Shown piece after piece: positions 60,560-64,000 of a DNA stretch of 64,000 bases (within the stretch, counting starts at the first letter, position 1; each line of letters begins with the position of its first letter). Source of the DNA: Symsagittifera roscoffensis (Eukaryota > Xenacoelomorpha > Acoela > Convolutidae); assembly GCF_963678635.1 (NCBI RefSeq), contig NW_026971618.1, positions 1-64,000 of the forward strand, read 5' to 3'. The notes beneath the pieces are model-generated. The model did not search any database, had not been told where the DNA came from, and saw only the letters and a program-made list of their open reading frames with translations. Made by a program: the position numbers and the translations under genes.

Positions 60560-61250
60560 TTTTTGAGGACCTCTAACTCAAAAACAATTTGAGATATCTC
60601 AACAATTTTAATATCAAATGTTACCCATAGCCGGGTCAACAGTGTGACGAAGTTTCAATGGAAACCAAAGTTTTAAAAAAAAGTTAGAGGTCCTCAAACT
60701 TGCACCAAAATCAACAATTTCGAAATTTTTAGCTTTTTTGAAGCTTGATAACTCATCGAAAATTCTTTCAAATGACACAAAAATCTGTGTGCATATTTCC
60801 CTAATGTAGTAAAACTAATGGTTATAAAGAAAAAAGCTGAATCGCCTTAGGTGAGCCAAAATTAGTTTTCAAAAATTGCCAAAAATCGAAAAAGTCGTTT
60901 TTTTGGCATTTTTTGAGGATCTCTAACTCAACAAAAAAAAAAGATATCTTAATGATTTTTATGTCACACACTACACAATCAAAGCATCGAACGCTGACAA
61001 ATTTTCAGCGCAATTAAAAAATTAGAAAAAAAGTTAGAGGTCCTCAAACTTGCAAAAAAAATCAGTTTCTTATTTTCAGCTTTTTTTTTGGCAAATTTTG
61101 AGGACCTCTAACTCAAAGACCTTTTGAGATATCCTAAAGATTTCGATATCATGGGTTATATATACTTGTATCTCTACTTCGACACAATTTCAACAAATTT
61201 GATAAATTAGAAAAAAAGTTAGAGTTCCTCAAATTTGGAGCAAAAATATG
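60560..61250. repeat. Three stem-loop modules framed by gaggacctctaactca / agttagaggtcctca
   Basis: Each module opens with tttttgaggacctctaactc and closes 110-150 bp later with its inverse, agttagaggtcctcaaa. Approximate positions are 60568-60705, 60908-61057 and 61095-61240. The inner sequences differ more than the flanking arms. Confidence 0.7.
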
Positions 61251-61511
61251 ATTTTTCGAATTTTGTCAATTTTTTGTCAAATTTTGAAGACTTATAACTC
61301 GAAAACTACCTGATAAAAATTTATAAATTTTTGATATGTTGTCAATATAGCAATGCTCCATTGTTTAAACCTTTAAGAAGCAAAACTTTCAAAAATCAAA
61401 ATTTCTTTAGATTTCCACAAACTTGCAAAAAAAAATGATAAAAAAAAAATAAAAAAAATTTAAAAAAAAAATATATATATCAGCTTTTGCCACTATACCA
61501 TTAGTTTCAAA

Positions 61512-61561
61512 CAGTGAAAGCCAGATTCTAAAGGCTGACCTTTAGAATCTGGCTTTAACTG
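61512..61561. ncRNA. 23-bp hairpin with a 4-nt loop
   Basis: The arms 61512-61534 and 61539-61561 are inverse copies with a single mismatch, around the loop ctga, and a T run follows. It could be a terminator-like or precursor hairpin. It opens the foldback-rich tract 61.5-63.0 kb. Confidence 0.6.
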
Positions 61562-61756
61562 TTTTTTTTTTTCTTTCGTTTTTTTGGTTTCCAATTGCTT
61601 GGTTGTTTTGTGATTTTTTCACTTCCATTTTCTCTAAAAAACGTGGTACAATTCAATTTTTTTCCTGCAAACCACTGGTTTCCAACTTGACCGCAAACGT
61701 CTCGTATGTGATAGTTCAGTTTCTGGGTCGCTTGTTAGAGTTTGCGAGGTTTTCTT

Positions 61757-61964
61757 TTTGGTCTACTTTCATTCGAAATTCAGATTTTTCTCAAAGTTTC
61801 TTTGCTTATTTTCTCCTAGTAGTGGCTTTTCAACCAAAATGATGGTGTCAAGTGGGCTCAAAACAGCCTCACTAGGCACAACATTTGGTTGAAAAGTTTC
61901 TAGGGAGAAGTAAGCAAAGGGATGACGAGAAAAATCAACGAATTTCGTTTGAAAGTCGACCAAA
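61757..61964. ncRNA. Long imperfect hairpin, arms about 85 nt
   Basis: Inverse segments pair along both arms: tttggtctactttcattcg with the end near 61964, then tttgcttattttctcc with 'gagaagtaagcaaag', then cttttcaaccaaa with 'tttggttgaaaag'. The apical loop is about 40 nt. Confidence 0.6.
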
Positions 61965-62025
61965 TTTAAAACTTCGTTAAATTCTTACTTGCAACTCGGA
62001 GATTGTTCTATCCGTCGAGACCTTG

Positions 62026-62599
62026 TGTGAGGGTTGGTTACCGGTGGTAACCCTTCGGGGTTATTTTCGGAGGACACGGTTCACCCACCTGGTGGGTCCC
62101 GTCGGCAGGCGCGCGCCTAAGGGAGCTCGACGGCTAGCGTCGTGGTGTCCCAGTAAAAGTGACCACTAAGGGTCCTGAGAGCCGCTAGGGCTATTAAGTA
62201 GGTACCCTTTCTGGGTACAGGGGCGCTAGGCCCGCGCACAAGGTGCGTCTGCTAATGCAGTTTGGCTCTATTGGCCAGAGACCGTTAGGGTCCACCCCCG
62301 GGCAGATGGTTGTAGAAAGCTCGCCGCCCATAGGACCGTCCATAAGGGGCGGTCAGGTCTCTTTAGGAGACAAAAACTAAGGCCCTAAGGCAGTTAGTGC
62401 TTCCGGGCAGTCGAGGATAAGTTTGTTCGAGATGGGGTATGCGAAGGTAGTTAAGGCCCGCCGGCCTGTCCTCTTTCCCTCATAGGGGAAGCAGGGGCAG
62501 TAACCGCGCAGTTGCACGGCCTTCTACACTAGCTAGTCCCTAGCTTGTATGTCTCGTAGCTTCAACAGAGCATGGACTTTTTAAAGGGGGAACCTCACA
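62026..62599. ncRNA. GC-rich multibranched structured block, unidentified RNA-like element
   Basis: This block of about 570 nt is distinctly GC-rich within AT-rich flanks and is made of many short perfect hairpins. Examples are ggttacc-ggt-ggtaacc (62036-62052), an alternative aaccc-TTCG-gggtt (62049-62062, UUCG tetraloop), a closed branch ggacac/gtgtcc (62072-62077 with 62145-62150) holding three hairpins, agcc/ggct (62180-62192), gtaccc/gggtac (62202-62218), cgcac/gtgcg (62235-62247), ctgc/gcag (62249-62260), gaccg/cggtc (62334-62354), gtctc/gagac (62357-62371), a two-part stem 62466-62500, and agcta/tagct (62531-62545). The ends pair with each other (tgtga...gtt with aac...tcaca, 62026-62035 and 62591-62599). 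I could match none of the universal rRNA, tRNA, SRP or RNase P motifs. The strand is unknown. Confidence 0.6.
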
Positions 62600-62603
62600 T
62601 GTT

Positions 62604-62970
62604 GGTTGCCTCAAGGTTGATAGAGATTAGCTTTTGGAAGTTGTGATGAGTTGTTCCAATTTCTGTCATTGCATTGCCTGATGACTTGAGTAATTCAATT
62701 TCTTTGTGCAGGAAAACACAAAAAAAATGAATTACTCAAGTTCTCATGCAATGTAAAATGTTCGTTAACTGCTCGAAAACAAAAGCAAGTCACATAGTTA
62801 TGCGGGTGGTACCCGCATAAAAATGGACTTGTTTTTGTTTTCAAGCAATACACGTACATGACAGAAATTGGAACAATTCATCCCAAACTCCAAGAGCTAA
62901 TGCCCGGGTCGGCCACATAGTGGTTTGCTCAAAGAAGGGCACTTTTATCTCTATCAACCTTGAGGGAACC
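62604..62970. ncRNA. Three-way-junction inverted repeat
   Basis: The outer arms 62604-62626 and 62948-62970 pair over 23 bp with one mismatch, and pairing continues inward to about 62670 and 62859. The right arm has an extra insert of about 47 nt. Two inner hairpins fill the space: one of about 88 nt (62670-62757, around ttgagtaattca/tgaattactcaa) and one at about 62773-62843 that contains a perfect tatgcgggt-ggt-acccgcata. Confidence 0.65.
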
Positions 62971-63059
62971 AGCAGTGAGTGTTCACCCTTTAAAAAAGAA
63001 GTGCTCTGGGCTAATGTTGTTCCCTCCGTGGGACTCAGGTCGTTTGTTGTTCTTTGTTC

Positions 63060-64000
63060 TTTACACGTAGGTTTTGAGTTACAGGTTTCTGAGTGTAGAT
63101 AAGTTGTGGATTTTTCTCGTAAAATCAAAATGAGTGGTTAATTGTTGACGTTAGACTTGAGAGTTTTTTCAATGTGATGGTCCCGTATGTTGTGCGCATG
63201 ACCAGGTTCTTCTATGAGCTGTGTTCTACGAACACGTAGGTTCTGAGTTACAGGTTTCTGAGTGTAGATAAGTTGTGGATTTTTCTCGTAAAATCAAAAT
63301 GAGTGGTTAATTTATGACGTTAGACTTGAGAATTTTTTCCATATGATGGTCCCGTATGTTGTGCGCTTGACCAGGTTCTTCTATGAGTTGTGTTCTACGA
63401 ACACGTAGGTTCTGAGTTACAGGTTTCTGAGTGTAGATAAGTTGTGGATTTTTCTCGTAAAATCAAAATGAGTGGTTAATTTATGACGTTAGACTTGAGA
63501 ATTTTTTCAATATGATGGTCCCGTATGTTGTGCGCTTGACCAGGTTCTTCTATGAGTTGTGTTCTACGAACACGTAGGTTCTGAGTTACAGGTTTCTGAG
63601 TGTAGATAAGTTGTAGTTTTTTTCTCGTAAAATCAACATGAGTGGTTAATTGTTGACGTTCGACATGAGAATTTCTTCAATGTGAGTGGTCCGTATGTTG
63701 TGCGCATGACCAGGTTCTTCTATGAGTTGTGTTCTACGAACACGTAGGTTCTGAGTTACAGGTTTCTGAGTGTAGATAAGTTGTGGATTTTTCTCGTAAA
63801 ATCAAAATGAGTGGTTAATTTATGACGTTAGACTTGAGAATTTTTTCAATATGATGGTCCCGTATGTTGTGCGCTTGACCAGGTTCTTCTATGAGTTGTG
63901 TTCTACGAACACGTAGGTTCTGAGTTACAGGTTTCTGAGTGTAGATAAGTTGTAGTTTTTTTCTCGTAAAATCAACATGAGTGGTTAATTGTTGACGTTC
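63060..64000 (+). repeat. Satellite array, 169-bp unit, at least 5.5 copies, runs off the window
   Basis: 'tctgagttacag' recurs at 63073 (variant), 63242, 63411, 63580, 63750 and 63919, spacing 169-170. Each unit contains a hairpin gtgttc-tac-gaacac. Copies alternate between two subtypes at some positions ('caaaatgagtgg' against 'caacatgagtgg'), hinting at a higher-order unit. The array continues past the end. Confidence 0.92.

Noticed and set aside
62025-62030. GTGTG at the start of the GC-rich block as the 5' end of a group II intron
   Set aside because: No domain V (AGC triad with GAAA loop and bulge) was found before 63.0 kb, and no intron-encoded protein.
62401-62460. Weak likeness of 'ccctaaggcag' to the 'cctaaggtagc' box of large-subunit rRNA
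   Set aside because: The surrounding conserved bases of LSU domain IV are absent. The similarity is too short to support an rRNA call.
62679-62720. CTGATGA...GAAA as a hammerhead ribozyme in the branched inverted repeat
   Set aside because: Stem II would not form, because the bases pair better in the local hairpin.

Overview
The window is AT-rich animal nuclear DNA. It has intron-bearing genes, an ortholog of the animal SET enzyme SETD3, many decayed transposons (hAT, Ty3/gypsy, Penelope-like) and long tandem arrays. The species cannot be named from the sequence. In all three host genes a 3' splice acceptor lies 1-14 nt before the start codon. This would fit a lineage with spliced-leader trans-splicing (for example a cnidarian, ctenophore or tunicate), but short 5'UTR introns would look the same.

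Layout. 0-4.6 kb: gene-free sequence with a hAT MITE remnant, a minisatellite and a tRNA-like relic. 4.7-7.7 kb: a complete three-exon cathepsin L-type protease, with a 420-bp hAT MITE and its 8-bp target duplication inside intron 1. 7.7-18.3 kb: gene-free, with a 750-bp TIR element, a 283-bp palindrome and a dispersed repeat. 18.3-38.3 kb: a decayed minus-strand Ty3/gypsy element (protease-RT-RNase H-integrase at 19.2-23.5 kb, gag zinc knuckle at 38.1 kb), split by a second minus-strand LTR retrotransposon (LTRs at 23.6-24.4 and 36.6-37.2 kb). The second element carries gag, protease, RT, RNase H, integrase and an extra downstream ORF with a macro-domain-like stretch. 38.4-42.2 kb: a Penelope-like element, interrupted by a piece of another retroelement, which holds a related LTR, which holds a hAT transposon.

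42.7-48.5 kb: two plus-strand host genes, a two-exon unrecognised disordered protein of about 750 aa and a SETD3 ortholog (actin-histidine methyltransferase) in one visible coding exon. 52.0-54.2 kb: a compact intronless cluster with one minus-strand and four plus-strand ORFs, partly overlapping and partly broken. It looks like an endogenous virus or polinton-like fragment. 54.4-61.3 kb: tandem arrays (periods about 534 and 364 bp) and stem-loop modules.

61.5-63.0 kb: the most striking stretch. It is a run of strong foldbacks, including a GC-rich 574-nt block of about a dozen nested hairpins (one with a UUCG tetraloop) closed by its own end-to-end helix, then a branched 367-nt inverted repeat. 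It matches no rRNA, tRNA or SRP RNA that I can recognise. 63.06 kb to the window edge: a 169-bp satellite array.

Only the cathepsin, the disordered protein and SETD3 look like intact host genes. Most other sequence is mobile-element debris in nested order, plus the two unexplained systems at 52-54 kb and 61.5-63 kb.
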